The notes: generated by a model from the letters alone, not told the origin. A DNA stretch of 64,000 nucleotides from Ferirhizobium litorale (GCA_030028905.1 JALDYZ010000017.1:28085-92084); one strand, 5' to 3'; positions 37,060 to 48,146 are shown, numbered from the stretch's first letter. Made by a program: numbers and translations.

Positions 37060-38382
37060 TCAGGCGGTCAGCTTGTTGATCGCCGCCTCGATCGTCATCG
37101 TTTCGCGGGCTCCGGTCTTGCGATCTTTGAGTTCGATCTCGCCATTCGCCACGCCGCGCGGCCCGGCGATGACCTGGACCGGTACGCCGATAAGGTCGGC
37201 GGTCGCGAACTTGGTACCGGCGCGATCGTCGGTGTCGTCATAGAGCACGTCTGTGCCGGCATTGCGCAAGGCGCCGTAGATCCGCTCGCAGGCGCTATCG
37301 CATGCCGCATCGCCCGCCTTCATGTTGATGACGACCGCGTCGAAGGGCGCAACCGATGCCGGCCAGATGATTCCGTTCTCGTCATGCGAGGCTTCGATGA
37401 TGGCCGGGACAAGGCGAGTCGGGCCGATGCCGTAGGATCCCATGTGGACAAAGTGCTCCTTGCCGTCAGGTCCCTGCACCTTGGCGCCCATCGGCTCGGA
37501 ATACTTCGTGCCGAAATAGAAGATGTGCCCGACCTCGATGCCGCGGGCGGAGAGCCGTTCACCCTCGGGGATCGCCTCGAATGCCGGTGCGTCATGCATT
37601 TCCGACGTCGCGGCATAGACAGACGTCCACTTGTCGAAGATCGCCTTCAGCCCGTCCACGTCGTCGAAATCCGTGTCGGCCGCCGGAATGTCGAAATTGA
37701 CGAAATCCTTGTGGCAGAAAACCTCGGATTCGCCGGTATCGGCGAGAATGATGAACTCATGGCTGAGATTTCCGCCGATCGGACCGGTATCGGCGCGCAT
37801 CGGGATTGCCCGCAGGCCAAGGCGGGAGAAGGTGCGCAGATAGGCCGCGAACATCTTGTTGTAGGAATGCTCGGCCCCCTCGCGGGTGAGATCGAAGGAA
37901 TAGGCATCCTTCATCAGGAATTCGCGCGAACGCATCGTGCCGAAGCGCGGGCGGATCTCGTCGCGGAACTTCAACTGGATGTGGTAAAGATTGAGCGGTA
38001 GATCCTTGTATGACTTGACGTAGGACCGGAAGATGTCGGTGACCATTTCCTCGTTGGTCGGGCCATAAAGCATCGGTCGTTCCTGGCGGTCGGTGATGCG
38101 CAGCATCTCCTTGCCGTAGGCGTCGTAGCGGCCGCTCTCCTTCCACAGATCCGCCGACTGCAGCGTCGGCATCAGCAGTTCGATGGCGCCGGCGCGGTTC
38201 TGCTCCTCGCGGATGATGGCGTTGACCTTGTCGAGAACGCGCTTGCCCAAGGGAAGCCAGGAATAAATTCCCTGCGACTGCTGGCGGATCATGCCGGTGC
38301 GCAGCATCAGCCGGTGGGAGACGATCTCCGCCTCCTTCGGGTTTTCCTTGAGGATCGGCATGAAATAGCGGGACAAACGCAT
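37060..38382 (-). CDS. proS: Prolyl-tRNA synthetase (short bacterial type)
   Basis: This class II synthetase (440 aa) charges tRNA-Pro. It starts [20 protein letters not shown], followed by motif 1 and motif 2 ([34 protein letters not shown]). Motif 3 reads [20 protein letters not shown]. It lacks the INS editing domain of about 180 residues present in E. coli ProS, as is normal for alphaproteobacteria. The C-terminal anticodon-binding domain ends [11 protein letters not shown]. lolC is 115 bp downstream on the same strand. The 292-bp region upstream to the small RNA candidate holds its promoter. Confidence 0.96.
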   Translation of the reverse strand: MRLSRYFMPILKENPKEAEIVSHRLMLRTGMIRQQSQGIYSWLPLGKRVLDKVNAIIREEQNRAGAIELLMPTLQSADLWKESGRYDAYGKEMLRITDRQERPMLYGPTNEEMVTDIFRSYVKSYKDLPLNLYHIQLKFRDEIRPRFGTMRSREFLMKDAYSFDLTREGAEHSYNKMFAAYLRTFSRLGLRAIPMRADTGPIGGNLSHEFIILADTGESEVFCHKDFVNFDIPAADTDFDDVDGLKAIFDKWTSVYAATSEMHDAPAFEAIPEGERLSARGIEVGHIFYFGTKYSEPMGAKVQGPDGKEHFVHMGSYGIGPTRLVPAIIEASHDENGIIWPASVAPFDAVVINMKAGDAACDSACERIYGALRNAGTDVLYDDTDDRAGTKFATADLIGVPVQVIAGPRGVANGEIELKDRKTGARETMTIEAAINKLTA

Positions 38383-38634
38383 AGAGAGGTTCCAGATGTA
38401 TGGATTCCGCATATCGGGAATCGTTCGCAAAGCAGAATGGCTGGCAAAGTACATAGCCGCTTCGCGGCACGATGGAAACCCGCCTCTCATCATGGACCAA
38501 GTCAGCTGTCAAAACAGCGATTTAGCCGCGACAGGCGTGATGATTCCGAACACAAAAAGGGCGCAATCGCAGAACGGGCGATCACTTTTTTGTCAATGGA
38601 ACTTTTTTGCTTCAGTGTCGCTAATTTGCAAAAA
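38383..38634. other. Upstream region of proS
   Basis: These 252 bp carry no gene I can support. An ATG-initiated extension of proS is open across the first 111 bp but is not conserved in type with the synthetase. AT-rich runs near 38585-38635 may hold the proS promoter; on the minus strand a TTGACA occurs at about 38591-38596, but I see no clear -10 to pair with it. Confidence 0.4.
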
Positions 38635-38674
38635 AACGGGTGACAAAGCCTAATCTTTGAGCTAGTTTCGGCTC

Positions 38675-38822
38675 ACAAAACAGGCAAGAGGACTAAATTC
38701 TTGTCGTTCTCGCGGTCAAGTCTTGGGAGGATCAGATCTTAGGCGCGCTCGTTCGCAGCCCCGGCAACGGTTAAGGATCACGCGATAATTGTAAAACAAG
38801 GCTTTCAGCCTTGTTTTTTTTT
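38675..38822 (+). ncRNA. Candidate trans-acting small RNA (about 145 nt)
   Basis: This is a free-standing transcript unit in the proS-DUF1467 gap. GTGACA (38640-38645), 17 bp, TAGTTT (38663-38668) form a promoter pointing right, and a strong hairpin with ten T residues ends it at 38822. No ribosome site or useful open frame lies in between. Length and structure fit an alphaproteobacterial trans-encoded sRNA. The proS neighbourhood reminds me of the alpha-r9 (Smr9C) family of S. meliloti, but I recall that placement only weakly and do not assign the name. Confidence 0.5.
38795..38822 (+). terminator. Strong rho-independent terminator
   Basis: AACAAGGCT pairs perfectly with AGCCTTGTT around a TTC loop and is followed by a long T-run. 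Read on the other strand the stem is followed only by TTTTAC, so it could also slow transcripts from the DUF1467 side. Confidence 0.85.
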
Positions 38823-38957
38823 GCCTTTCTCATGGCCACTCGATCAACGGAAATCGATCAATCGATCGAAACGCAGCCTGCCTTTCGTAACGGAATGCAC
38901 ACCGCTTTACGCATCGGGAGTTGCTTCCCTCATTTTCATGTCAATCGTATGACATCT

Positions 38958-39227
38958 TCACCCGAAGCGCGGAACGATGCGCGGAATGGCGTCCAGTCCC
39001 AGCCCAAGATAGTTCGATAGCACGAACCAGAGCGCATAGATCGCCGCAGACACCAGGGTCGTCAGCAGTACCACGCGGCCACCGCGAAATCGGCTTGGCG
39101 CACTCTCAACGGTTCCGGGAACAATTTCATCGTCTTCCGCCTGCGTGCGCAATCCGATCGGTAAAATTGCAAAAAGCGTGATCCACCAGATGATGAAATA
39201 GACGGCAAAAACCGAAAAAAACTGCAT
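38958..39227 (-). CDS. DUF1467 family membrane protein
   Basis: The 89-residue protein has two transmembrane segments (about residues 3-24 and 52-72) with a charged loop between them (LRTQAEDDEIVPGTVESAP). It matches the DUF1467 family, common downstream of the methylmalonyl-CoA epimerase gene in alphaproteobacteria. Function is unknown. It starts 81 bp after the epimerase stop on the same strand. Confidence 0.85.
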   Translation of the reverse strand: MQFFSVFAVYFIIWWITLFAILPIGLRTQAEDDEIVPGTVESAPSRFRGGRVVLLTTLVSAAIYALWFVLSNYLGLGLDAIPRIVPRFG

Positions 39228-39308
39228 TCCCTACGCTCCCGCACTCAGTCACGTGCCCTTATAGGGTCAAATGCAGTCTATCACAAACGGCAGTAGCAGC
39301 GCCTATCG

Positions 39309-39713
39309 TCACAGTTGTTCCAGTTCGATCAAAGTGCCGAAGAAATCCTTGGGATGCAGGAAGAGCACCGGCTTCCCATGCGCGCCGATCTTAGGCTCGC
39401 CATTGCCCAAAACACGAGCGCCGGCCGCCTTCAGCTGGTCGCGGGCGTCGAGAATATCCTCGACTTCGTAGCAGATGTGATGCATCCCCCCGTCCGGATT
39501 CTTGGCGAGAAAGGCGGCGATCGGCGAATCCGCGCCAAGCGGTTCCAGCAGTTCGACCTTGGTGTTCGGCAATTCCACGAAGACAACTGTCACGCCATGC
39601 TCCGGCAAGGCCTGGCTTTGTGAAACCCTGGCACCAAGCGTGTCGCGGTAGGCGGCCGTCGCCTGGACGAGATCCGGTACCGCTATGGCAATGTGATTTA
39701 CTTTCCCAAGCAT
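39309..39713 (-). CDS. mce: Methylmalonyl-CoA epimerase
   Basis: The protein (134 aa) interconverts (2S)- and (2R)-methylmalonyl-CoA in propionyl-CoA breakdown. It is a vicinal-oxygen-chelate fold: KVNHIAIAVPDLVQATAAYR with the first metal histidine, VVFVELPNTKVELLEPLG, MHHICYEVEDI and FLHPKDFFGTLIELEQ. The start is the ATG at 39713, nine codons into the longer open frame, matching the normal family N-terminus. It lies 54 bp after rnj on the same strand; no mutase gene is in the window. Confidence 0.93.
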   Translation of the reverse strand: MLGKVNHIAIAVPDLVQATAAYRDTLGARVSQSQALPEHGVTVVFVELPNTKVELLEPLGADSPIAAFLAKNPDGGMHHICYEVEDILDARDQLKAAGARVLGNGEPKIGAHGKPVLFLHPKDFFGTLIELEQL

Positions 39714-39767
39714 CGTCGCCTCCCCGCAGAACGGCCGCACCTTAGCGGCCGACCATCGCCCTGTCCG

Positions 39768-41432
39768 TCAGACTTTCGTCAGAAACACGGTAACCACCGG
39801 CTTCTTGCCCCACGCCTGGTTGGCAACCGCGCGCACGGCACGGCGGACCGCTTCCCGAACCGTGTTCAGATCCTTGCGACGCGCGCGGGGGATGCTCTCG
39901 ACCGCACCGAGCACGGCGTCATAGATCGTGTCGTCCATGTCTTCGCCTTCGTCGTCATACGCAGGCAGGCCGATCGAAACGACGTCGGGGTCCTCGAGGA
40001 AATCGAAGCGGCTATCGAGGATGATATTAACCGCGACGTGCCCGACATAGGCAAGCTTCTTGCGCTCGCTGATGCCCATCTCGTCGAGATCGCCGATCAG
40101 GTTGCCATCCCTGAAAATGCGTCCATGCGGTACCTCGCCGATGACTTCCGCAGGCCCCGGCGCCAGCCGCAGCATGTCGCCATTGCGCACGCGCGGCACG
40201 ACCGCGATCCCGGACTGCTTGCCAAGTTCGGCCTGAGCGGTCAGATGCGCGGCCTCGCCATGGACCGGCACGAGGATCTGCGGCCGCGTCCACTCGTACA
40301 TCCGCTGCAATTCATTGCGGCGGGGGTGACCGGAAACGTGCACCAGCGCCTCATTGTCGGTGACGACCAGGATGCCCTGCTCGATCAGGCCATTCTTGAT
40401 CTCGAGGATCGCCTTCTCGTTGCCGGGGATGGCGCGCGAGGAAAACACCACCGTGTCACCGGCTGCGAGCGACACATTGCGCATCTCGTCCCTGGCGATC
40501 TTGGCAAGGGCGGCGCGCGGCTCGCCCTGGCTGCCGGTCAGGATGATCACGATCTTGTCGCGCGGTATGTAGCTGAACTCGTCTTCCGCAACGAAGGGTT
40601 TCAGGCCTTCCATCATGCCGAGATCGCGGGCGACATTGGTCACTCGCTTCAGCGAACTGCCAAGCAGCATCACGTCGCGACCGGCGGCCTCCGCGGCTTC
40701 GGTGATCGAACGCACGCGGCCGACATTGGAGGAGAAAGTGGTGATCGCCACACGCCCTTCCGCATGCTCGATGATCTTCCGCAACCCTTCCGAAACTTCC
40801 TTTTCGGAGGGCGAAATACCGTCGCGCATTGCATTGGTCGAATCGCACATCAGCGCCAGGACGCCCTCGTCGCCAATGGCCCGGAAGCGCGCCTCGTCGG
40901 TGAGCGGCCCCATGGCCGGATCGGCATCGATCTTCCAGTCGCCGGTATGGACGACGTTGCCGAGCGGCGTGCGGATGACCAGCGACATCGGCTCCGGAAT
41001 GGAGTGGTTGACGTTGATGGGCTCGATATTGAATGGTCCGATATCGAAACGCTGCCCGGCCTTGAACAGCGTGACCGGGATCTCGGCGCGGCTGCCCTCG
41101 TAGTTGCGCTTGGCTTCCAGCAGCCCGGCGGTAAACGCCGTCGCGTAGACCGGCACATTGAGCCCGGGCCAGAGGTCGTTGAGCGCCCCGTAGTGGTCCT
41201 CGTGGGCATGGGTAATCACGATGCCCTTCAGATTGTTGCGCTCCTTGGCGAGGAAACCGATGTCGGGCAGCACGAGATCGACGCCCGGGAGATCCGGGCC
41301 TGCGAACGTTACGCCGCAATCGACCATGATCCACTGGCGATGGCCCGGTGTACCGTAGCCGTAGAGCGCCAGGTTCATGCCAATTTCGCCGACGCCGCCT
41401 AACGGCAGAAACACCAAATCTTCATTCGCCAT
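39768..41432 (-). CDS. rnj: Ribonuclease J
   Basis: This is a metallo-beta-lactamase/beta-CASP RNase (554 aa) with 5'-3' exonuclease and endonuclease activity. Alphaproteobacteria use it alongside RNase E in rRNA maturation and mRNA turnover. The zinc site begins THAHEDHYGALND (around residue 74), and the later beta-CASP motifs include MCDSTNAMRDGISPSE and GSQGEPRAALAKIARDE. HVSGHPRRNELQRMYEWTRP and VPVHGEAAHLTAQAELG are also present. The gene follows birA by 18 bp, continuing the nuo transcript direction. Confidence 0.95.
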   Translation of the reverse strand: MANEDLVFLPLGGVGEIGMNLALYGYGTPGHRQWIMVDCGVTFAGPDLPGVDLVLPDIGFLAKERNNLKGIVITHAHEDHYGALNDLWPGLNVPVYATAFTAGLLEAKRNYEGSRAEIPVTLFKAGQRFDIGPFNIEPINVNHSIPEPMSLVIRTPLGNVVHTGDWKIDADPAMGPLTDEARFRAIGDEGVLALMCDSTNAMRDGISPSEKEVSEGLRKIIEHAEGRVAITTFSSNVGRVRSITEAAEAAGRDVMLLGSSLKRVTNVARDLGMMEGLKPFVAEDEFSYIPRDKIVIILTGSQGEPRAALAKIARDEMRNVSLAAGDTVVFSSRAIPGNEKAILEIKNGLIEQGILVVTDNEALVHVSGHPRRNELQRMYEWTRPQILVPVHGEAAHLTAQAELGKQSGIAVVPRVRNGDMLRLAPGPAEVIGEVPHGRIFRDGNLIGDLDEMGISERKKLAYVGHVAVNIILDSRFDFLEDPDVVSIGLPAYDDEGEDMDDTIYDAVLGAVESIPRARRKDLNTVREAVRRAVRAVANQAWGKKPVVTVFLTKV

Positions 41433-41450
41433 CGCGATTCCGGTTCCATT

Positions 41451-42215
41451 CTATCCAAAAAACACATCACCTGCCGCGACCGGCAGTATCTTGCCGGGGC
41501 CGGTTTCAAGCATGAGCAGACCATTATCATCAATTCCGGCGAAAAGTCCCGAAATCGAGCGGTCTGAGAAGTTTACCGTAATTTTTTCGCCGACACCGCA
41601 GGCCGCCTTGCGCCAGCGCTCGACGATCGCCGCTATCCCCCTGCCCCGATCCCATAGCGCCAAGGCTTCCGCCATCGCAAGCAACAGATGGGCAAACAGT
41701 TCCTCGGGGGAAACGGACGCCCCGTGATCCTTGAGGCAGGTCACGGGGTACAGCGGATTGGCCGGCTTGACGGCAATGTTGATGCCGATGCCGATCACCA
41801 ATGAATGCCGGCCATCGGGCAGGTTCTCCCCTTCGAGCAGGATGCCGCATGTCTTCTTGCGCCCGATCAGCACGTCGTTTGGCCACTTGATCTCGACCGG
41901 TTCCGAGCCGAAGGGAACGACTGCGCGCACCGCATCGTGAACTGCAACCGCCACCGCCAGCGGCAGGGACGCAAGACGCGCCATCGGCGCGGGATCGATC
42001 AGCAGAAGCGAAGAATAGAGGTTGCCCGGCTCCGAAGCCCAGGGGCGGCCCCGACGGCCGCGACCGCCCGTCTGGCGGCCCGCGGTGATCCAGAGATTGC
42101 CGGGATCCCCAGCCCGCGCACGGGCCAGGCATTCGCTATTGGTGGACAAGGTCTCGACCAGAGCCTCGTGCCGGAAATCGTCAACCGACAACCGGCCGTT
42201 TGCGCCAGCCTGCAT
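41451..42215 (-). CDS. birA: Biotin--[acetyl-CoA-carboxylase] ligase
   Basis: This biotin protein ligase (254 aa) attaches biotin to the carboxyl-carrier protein. The biotinoyl-AMP loop is TAGRQTGGRGRRGRPWASEP, and KWPNDVLIGRKKTCGILLEG provides the catalytic lysine region. An N-terminal helix-turn-helix is absent, so this is a monofunctional ligase and not the repressor type. The ATG at 42215 overlaps the nuoN stop by one base (TGATG), implying that birA belongs to the nuo operon and is translated by coupling. Confidence 0.93.
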   Translation of the reverse strand: MQAGANGRLSVDDFRHEALVETLSTNSECLARARAGDPGNLWITAGRQTGGRGRRGRPWASEPGNLYSSLLLIDPAPMARLASLPLAVAVAVHDAVRAVVPFGSEPVEIKWPNDVLIGRKKTCGILLEGENLPDGRHSLVIGIGINIAVKPANPLYPVTCLKDHGASVSPEELFAHLLLAMAEALALWDRGRGIAAIVERWRKAACGVGEKITVNFSDRSISGLFAGIDDNGLLMLETGPGKILPVAAGDVFFG

Positions 42216-43657
42216 CAAAAGAAGGTGGCTGCGGCGACTTCGGCAGCAGTACCGATCATGCCACCGAAGAACACGTAGGCGCAGACGAAGAAGCAGGCCA
42301 GACCGAAGACAAGGCGCAATTCGCCCGGCACCCGGGTGAACTCAGCGGTTGCTGGATCGAACCACATGACCTTGATCAGGCGCAGGTAGTAGTATGCGCC
42401 GACCACCGAGCTCAGGACGCCGATGATCGCCAGAGCGTACAGCTTGGCTTCGATCGCCGCCGCGAACACGAAGTACTTGGCGAAGAAGCCGGCGAGCGGC
42501 GGAATGCCGGCAAGCGAGAACATCAACGCCGTCAACGCAACTGCCATGAACGGATTGGTGGTCGAAAGTCCGGCGAGGTCGTCGATGTTCTCGACGTTGC
42601 CGTCTTCCTTGCGCCGCATCGCCATGATGACGGCAAAGGTACCCAGCGTCATCACCATGTAGACCGTCATGTAGAGAATGACGCCGGTGACGCCCGCCTG
42701 GGTGCCGGCCGCCAGGCCGACGAGCGCATAGCCCATGTGCCCGATAGAGGAATAGGCCATCAGGCGCTTCATGTTGCGCTGGCCGATTGCCGCGAAGGAA
42801 CCAAGCAGCATCGAGGCGATGGAAATGAAGACGATGACCTGCTGCCAGTCAGACATGACCGGTTCGAACGCGGTGATGACGATCCTCGTGAGCATCGCCA
42901 TGGCGGCGATCTTGGGGGCTGCCGAGAAGAAGGCGGTTACCGGGGTCGGTGCGCCTTCGTAGACGTCCGGCGTCCACATGTGGAACGGCACGGCGGAAAT
43001 CTTGAAGGCGATGCCGGCGAGCACGAAGACCAGACCGAAAACCAGCCCGAGCGAGCGCGTTTCCGCAGACAGCACGCGGGCGATCTCGTCGAAACCGGTA
43101 TGCCCGGTGAAGCCATAGACCAGCGACATGCCGTAGAGCATCATGCCCGAGGACAGCGCACCGAGCACGAAATACTTGAGGCCTGCCTCCGTCGAGCGCA
43201 GGTTGTCGCGGTTGATGGCGGCGACGACGTAGAGCGCAAGCGACTGCAGCTCGAGCGCCAGGTAGAGCGAAATCAGGTCGTTTGCCGAAATCATCAGCAT
43301 GATGCCGAGCGTCGCAAGGACCAGCAGGACCGGGAATTCGAAGCGGTCGATCTGTTCGGACCGGGCATGGCCGACAGTCATCACCATCGCCACGATCGAG
43401 CCGATCAGCGCGATCACCTTCATGAACTTCGCAAACGGATCGGAGAGGAAGGCTCCGCCGAAGGCCTCACCCTCCGACGGGACCATGATCAACCAGAGAC
43501 CTGCTGCAATCAGCAGGGCAACGGCAAGACCGGTAACCGTGCCGGCAGAGCGCTCACCGGAGAAGACGCCGATCATCAGCAGCGCCATGGCGCCGACCGC
43601 AAGGATCAGCTCCGGCGTGGTGATATGCAGACTTGCTAGAAGGAGTTCAGCGGTCAT
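42215..43657 (-). CDS. nuoN: NADH-quinone oxidoreductase subunit N
   Basis: This is one of three antiporter-like proton-pumping subunits of complex I (480 aa, about 14 transmembrane helices). The conserved core [20 protein letters not shown] and the tract [20 protein letters not shown] are present; the TM5 glutamate and TM7 lysine should lie nearby. The N-terminus [19 protein letters not shown] begins at the ATG at 43657; an upstream TTG is possible but less likely. It is the last nuo gene, 18 bp after nuoM, and its stop overlaps birA. Confidence 0.96.
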   Translation of the reverse strand: MTAELLLASLHITTPELILAVGAMALLMIGVFSGERSAGTVTGLAVALLIAAGLWLIMVPSEGEAFGGAFLSDPFAKFMKVIALIGSIVAMVMTVGHARSEQIDRFEFPVLLVLATLGIMLMISANDLISLYLALELQSLALYVVAAINRDNLRSTEAGLKYFVLGALSSGMMLYGMSLVYGFTGHTGFDEIARVLSAETRSLGLVFGLVFVLAGIAFKISAVPFHMWTPDVYEGAPTPVTAFFSAAPKIAAMAMLTRIVITAFEPVMSDWQQVIVFISIASMLLGSFAAIGQRNMKRLMAYSSIGHMGYALVGLAAGTQAGVTGVILYMTVYMVMTLGTFAVIMAMRRKEDGNVENIDDLAGLSTTNPFMAVALTALMFSLAGIPPLAGFFAKYFVFAAAIEAKLYALAIIGVLSSVVGAYYYLRLIKVMWFDPATAEFTRVPGELRLVFGLACFFVCAYVFFGGMIGTAAEVAAATFF

Positions 43658-43675
43658 ATCCAATAGGTCCTGTCG

Positions 43676-45187
43676 TCATTGCACGGAAAGCGCAACGTCT
43701 TGCGCCGCCTTCAAGGCTGCGGAGTAGTTGTTGAGCAGAAGATCCACCGAGGCGGCCGTCGCGTCGAACACCGGTGCCGGATAGACGCCGAAGAAGATCG
43801 TCAGGATCACCATCGGATAGAGAATCGCCTTCTCGCGGGTCGAAAGGTCGAGGAGCGCCTTGAGGCTCTCCTTTTCCAGTGCACCGAAGATGACCCGGCG
43901 ATAGAGCCAGAGCGCGTAGGCCGCCGAGAGAATGACGCCGGTCGCGGCAAACAGCGCCACCCAGGTATTGGCCCGGAACACGCCGATCAGGGTCAGGAAC
44001 TCGCCGATGAAGCCCGACGTGCCGGGAAGACCGACGTTGGCCATGGTGAAGACCATGAACGCCACGGCATACTTCGGCATGTTGTTGACCAGTCCGCCAT
44101 AGGCGGAGATCTCGCGGGTGTGGGTACGGTCATAGATGACGCCGACGCAAAGGAAGAGCGCGCCAGAGACGATGCCGTGCGACAGCATCTGGAAGATCGA
44201 GCCCTGCACGCCCTGCACGTTGGCCGCGAAGATGCCCATGGTCACATAGCCCATGTGGGCGACCGACGAATAGGCGATCAGCTTCTTGATGTCGTCCTGC
44301 ATCATCGCCACCAGCGAGGTGTAGATGATGGCGATCACCGAGAGCGCAAATACCATCGGCGCAAAGAAGTCCGAGGCCAGCGGGAACATGGGCAGCGAGA
44401 AGCGCAGGAAGCCGTATCCACCGAGCTTCAGCAGGATGCCGGCCAGGATGACCGAACCCGCCGTCGGCGCCTGAACGTGTGCATCCGGAAGCCAGGTATG
44501 GACCGGCCACATCGGCATCTTCACCGCGAAGGAAGCGAAGAAGGCGAGCCATAGCCACGTCTGCATGTGTGCCGGGAAGTTGAACTTCAGCAACTCGGTG
44601 ATGTCGGTTGTTCCGGCCTGCCAGTACATCGCCATGATGGCGAGCAGCATGAGAACCGAGCCGAGTAGCGTATAGAGGAAGAACTTGTAGCTGGCGTAGA
44701 CCCGCTCCTTGCCGCCCCAGACACCGATGATAATGAACATCGGAATGAGTCCGGCCTCGAAGAAGACGTAGAACAGCACGATATCAAGCGATACGAACAC
44801 GCCGATCATCATCGTTTCGAGGATGAGGAAGGCGATCATGTACGACTTGAGCTGCTTCTCGATCGTGTTCCAGCTCGCCAGCACGCAGAACGGCATCAGG
44901 AATGTCGAAAGGATGACGAACAGCATCGAAATGCCGTCGACGCCCACATGGTAGGCGATCCCCGAGTTCAGCCAGTCATGCTTCTCGACCATCTGGAAGC
45001 CCGGGTTGGAATTGTCGAACCCGATCCAGATGAACAGCGAGACGATGAATGTGATGATCGTCGTCAGCAACGACACATTCAGAATGTTGCGACGGCCATG
45101 CGCAGTGTCGTCCTGCGTGAGCAGCAGCAGCGCCACGCCGACCAGCGGCATGAAGGTGACCGTTGTAAGAATAGGCCAATCGGTCAT
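43676..45187 (-). CDS. nuoM: NADH-quinone oxidoreductase subunit M
   Basis: This antiporter-like proton-pumping subunit (503 aa, about 14 helices) has [20 protein letters not shown] with the conserved TM5 glutamate, [20 protein letters not shown] with the TM7 lysine, and [20 protein letters not shown] in the discontinuous TM8 region. The ATG at 45187 overlaps the nuoL stop by one base (TGATG). It is followed by nuoN after 18 bp. Confidence 0.97.
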   Translation of the reverse strand: MTDWPILTTVTFMPLVGVALLLLTQDDTAHGRRNILNVSLLTTIITFIVSLFIWIGFDNSNPGFQMVEKHDWLNSGIAYHVGVDGISMLFVILSTFLMPFCVLASWNTIEKQLKSYMIAFLILETMMIGVFVSLDIVLFYVFFEAGLIPMFIIIGVWGGKERVYASYKFFLYTLLGSVLMLLAIMAMYWQAGTTDITELLKFNFPAHMQTWLWLAFFASFAVKMPMWPVHTWLPDAHVQAPTAGSVILAGILLKLGGYGFLRFSLPMFPLASDFFAPMVFALSVIAIIYTSLVAMMQDDIKKLIAYSSVAHMGYVTMGIFAANVQGVQGSIFQMLSHGIVSGALFLCVGVIYDRTHTREISAYGGLVNNMPKYAVAFMVFTMANVGLPGTSGFIGEFLTLIGVFRANTWVALFAATGVILSAAYALWLYRRVIFGALEKESLKALLDLSTREKAILYPMVILTIFFGVYPAPVFDATAASVDLLLNNYSAALKAAQDVALSVQ

Positions 45188-47187
45188 CAAAACGAACTCC
45201 CGAGCATCATCCAGGTGACAAGAGCGGCAATGCCGAGCAGCATCGCAAACGCATAGTGATAAAGGTAACCGGTCTGCAGGCGGACCACGCGGTTGGTGAC
45301 GTCAACGACGCGTGCAGCGACACCGTTCGGGCCATAGCCGTCGATCACCTCGATATCTCCCTTCTTCCAGAGGAAGGTGCCGAGCCTTTTGGCGGTACGC
45401 ACGAAGAGGAAATCGTAGATCTCGTCGAAGTACCACTTGTTCAGCAGGAAATTGTAGAGAACGTGGTGCTGCCTTGCGAGCGTGCGCGGCGTCTCCGGCG
45501 ACTTGATATACATGTACCAGGCCGTCACGAAGCCGATCGCCATCGCGAAGAACGGGCTCCACTTAACCCAGAGCGGTACGTGGTGGTACTCCTCGAGGAT
45601 CTCGTTCTCCGGCAGGGTGAACAGCGCGTTCTTCCAGAAGTGCGAGTAGTCGTGGCCGAAGAAGTAGTCGTGGAAAAGGAAGCCCGCGAGGATGGCGCCG
45701 CCTGCCAGCAGGTAGAGCGGAACCAGCATGACCGCCGGGGATTCATGAACGTGGTGCATCACGTCGGCTGAAGCGCGGGGCCGGCCGAAGAATGTCATGA
45801 ACACCAGGCGCCAGGAATAGAAGCTGGTGAACAGCGCGGCGATCACGAGCATCCAGAAGGCGAAGCCGGATGCCGGGCCATGCGAGGCGAACGAGGATTC
45901 GATGATCGCGTCCTTGGAGAAGAAGCCGGCGGTACCGATGAGCGTGCCGGGGATACCGACGCCGGTCAGCGCGATCGTGCCGACGAACATCATCCAGAAG
46001 GTGATCGGGATGTGCGCGCGCAGGCCACCCATGTGACGCATGTCCTGCTCGTCGGAAACGGCGTGGATGACCGAACCGGCGCCAAGGAACAAAAGCGCCT
46101 TGAAGAAGGCGTGCGTGAACAGGTGGAAGATCGCTGCGCCATAGGCGCCGACGCCGAGCGCCACGAACATGTAGCCAAGCTGCGAGCAGGTCGAATAGGC
46201 GATCACCCGCTTGATGTCGTTCTGCACCAGGCCGACCGTGGCGGCGAAGAAGGCGGTGATCGCACCGATGATCGTGACGACCGTCAGTGCATCCGGCGAC
46301 AGTTCGAACAGCGGCGACATGCGGGCGACGAGAAAGACGCCGGCGGTGACCATGGTGGCGGCATGGATGAGGGCCGAGACCGGTGTCGGGCCTTCCATCG
46401 CGTCCGGTAGCCAGGTGTGCAGCAGGAACTGCGCCGACTTGCCCATCGCCCCCATGAAGAGCAGCAGGCAGACGCCGGTCAACGCATCGGCCTTGTCGAG
46501 ATGCATGCCAAAAAGGTTGAGGACGACATCAGCGTTTTCAGCGCCTTCAGCCGGCAGGAAGTTCTGGGCAGCAGCGAAGATGGTCTCGAAGTTGATCGAG
46601 CCGAACAGCACGAACACACCGGAAATGCCGAGGATGAAGCCGAAGTCGCCGACGCGGTTGACGATGAACGCCTTCATTGCCGCGGCATTGGCGGAGGGCT
46701 TCTTGTACCAGAAGCCGATCAGCAGGTAGGAGGCGAGACCAACGCCTTCCCAGCCGAAGAACATCTGGGCGAGATTGTCGGAGGTGATCAGCATCAGCAT
46801 CGCGAAGGTGAACAGCGACAGATACGCGAAGAAGCGCGGCCGGTGCGGATCGTGGTGCATGTAGCCGATCGAATAGAGATGAACGAGCGAGGACACCGTA
46901 TTGACGACGACGAACATCACCGCCGTCAGCGTGTCGACCCGCAGGGACCACTCGACATCGATACCGCCGGACTGGATCCAGCGCAGCACCTCGACCTTGA
47001 TGACCCCCTCGCCCTCATGGGCGCCGAAGCCGACATGGATGAAGACATACCAGGAGAGCACCGCCGAGATCATCATCAGGCCGGTGGTGATGTATTCCGA
47101 TGCCTTGGCACCGATCGCCCGGCCGCCGAGGCCGGCGATCAGCGCACCGATCAGTGGAAGAAAGACGATAGCCTTGTACAAAATCAT
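45187..47187 (-). CDS. nuoL: NADH-quinone oxidoreductase subunit L
   Basis: This is the largest membrane subunit (666 aa, about 16 helices), at the far end of the membrane arm. It includes the long lateral helix HL that couples the pumps. Markers are [40 protein letters not shown] with the central lysine and [20 protein letters not shown]. The last 100 residues include the lateral helix and the terminal anchor. It begins 7 bp after nuoK. Confidence 0.97.
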   Translation of the reverse strand: MILYKAIVFLPLIGALIAGLGGRAIGAKASEYITTGLMMISAVLSWYVFIHVGFGAHEGEGVIKVEVLRWIQSGGIDVEWSLRVDTLTAVMFVVVNTVSSLVHLYSIGYMHHDPHRPRFFAYLSLFTFAMLMLITSDNLAQMFFGWEGVGLASYLLIGFWYKKPSANAAAMKAFIVNRVGDFGFILGISGVFVLFGSINFETIFAAAQNFLPAEGAENADVVLNLFGMHLDKADALTGVCLLLFMGAMGKSAQFLLHTWLPDAMEGPTPVSALIHAATMVTAGVFLVARMSPLFELSPDALTVVTIIGAITAFFAATVGLVQNDIKRVIAYSTCSQLGYMFVALGVGAYGAAIFHLFTHAFFKALLFLGAGSVIHAVSDEQDMRHMGGLRAHIPITFWMMFVGTIALTGVGIPGTLIGTAGFFSKDAIIESSFASHGPASGFAFWMLVIAALFTSFYSWRLVFMTFFGRPRASADVMHHVHESPAVMLVPLYLLAGGAILAGFLFHDYFFGHDYSHFWKNALFTLPENEILEEYHHVPLWVKWSPFFAMAIGFVTAWYMYIKSPETPRTLARQHHVLYNFLLNKWYFDEIYDFLFVRTAKRLGTFLWKKGDIEVIDGYGPNGVAARVVDVTNRVVRLQTGYLYHYAFAMLLGIAALVTWMMLGSSF

Positions 47188-47194
47188 AGCCTTA

Positions 47195-47503
47195 TCAGCC
47201 CTTCATCATATTGACGTCTTCCACGGCGATCGAACCGCGGTTGCGATAGAAGACAACGAGAATAGCCAGACCGATTGCCGCCTCGGCCGCCGCGACCGTC
47301 AGGATGAACAGGGCGAAGACCTGGCCGACGATGTCGTTGAGGAATGCGGAGAAGGCAACCATGTTGATGTTGACCGCCAAGAGGATGAGTTCCACCGACA
47401 TCAGGATGACGATGACGTTCTTGCGGTTGAGGAAAATGCCGAAAACGCCGAGCGTAAAGAGGATGGCGCTGACCGTCAGGTAATGGGAAAGACCGATTTC
47501 CAT
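47195..47503 (-). CDS. nuoK: NADH-quinone oxidoreductase subunit K
   Basis: This small subunit has 102 aa and three transmembrane helices. It carries conserved glutamates in [17 protein letters not shown] and [18 protein letters not shown], which form part of the proton channel near the quinone end. It starts [19 protein letters not shown]. Gaps to nuoJ (25 bp) and nuoL (7 bp) show it is within the operon. Confidence 0.97.
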   Translation of the reverse strand: MEIGLSHYLTVSAILFTLGVFGIFLNRKNVIVILMSVELILLAVNINMVAFSAFLNDIVGQVFALFILTVAAAEAAIGLAILVVFYRNRGSIAVEDVNMMKG

Positions 47504-47528
47504 GAGTTAAGTTCCTTGCTCTCTCCGC

Positions 47529-48146
47529 TTACCGGATGCCCTGGCCGGGCTTGACCTTGACAACCTCGACCGCCGTTTCGGGCGAACGGGCGACCTGGCG
47601 CGAAATGTCCTGGCGCTTGATGTGCGGACGATGACGCATGGTCAGCACGATCGCCCCGATCATCGCCACCAGCAGCACGAGGCCGGCAATCTGGAAGAAA
47701 TAAACGTAGTTCGTATAAAGAACGTCGCCGAGTGCAGCCGTATTGGTGCGCTCCGCCACCGGCGGAATGGGCATCGCCGCGGTCTTGGCGATCTCCGGCG
47801 AAATCACACTGCCACCGACCACGATGATGAGCTCGGCCGCAAGCACCAGGCCCACGAGTGCCGCTATCGGCGCATGTTCCATGACGCCCGAGCGAAGCTC
47901 CGTAAAATCGATATCCAGCATCATCACGACGAAGAGGAAGAGGACCGCCACGGCGCCGACATAGACGACCAGCAGGATCATCGCCAGGAACTCTGCCCCG
48001 GTGAGGAGGAACAGACCCGCCGCGTTGAAGAAGGTGAGAATCAGGAACAACACGGAGTGAACCGGATTCCGTGCCGCAATGACCATGAACGCCGACGCCA
48101 CCGCGACAAAGGCGAAGAGATAGAAAAAAAGAGCCTGCAGACCCAT
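47529..48146 (-). CDS. nuoJ: NADH-quinone oxidoreductase subunit J
   Basis: This membrane subunit (205 aa) has five predicted helices. Helix 3, with the conserved pi-bulge region AIILLVVYVGAVAVLFLFVVMML-type sequence around residues 52-74, is clear. Helix 5 lies near IAGLVLLVAMIGAIVLTMRH. The C-terminal hydrophilic tail (RQVARSPETAVEVVKVKPGQ) is longer than in E. coli. It follows nuoI by 143 bp, the widest gap inside the operon; I see no gene or clear terminator in the gap. Confidence 0.95.
   Translation of the reverse strand: MGLQALFFYLFAFVAVASAFMVIAARNPVHSVLFLILTFFNAAGLFLLTGAEFLAMILLVVYVGAVAVLFLFVVMMLDIDFTELRSGVMEHAPIAALVGLVLAAELIIVVGGSVISPEIAKTAAMPIPPVAERTNTAALGDVLYTNYVYFFQIAGLVLLVAMIGAIVLTMRHRPHIKRQDISRQVARSPETAVEVVKVKPGQGIR

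Noticed and set aside
38675..38822. Firm naming of the small RNA as alpha-r9 (Smr9C).
   Set aside because: I only weakly recall that family lying near proS and could not compare sequences, so the name is left open.
39693..41402. A 569-codon frame opposite RNase J.
   Set aside because: Shadow frame; the rnj frame has all metallo-beta-lactamase and beta-CASP motifs.
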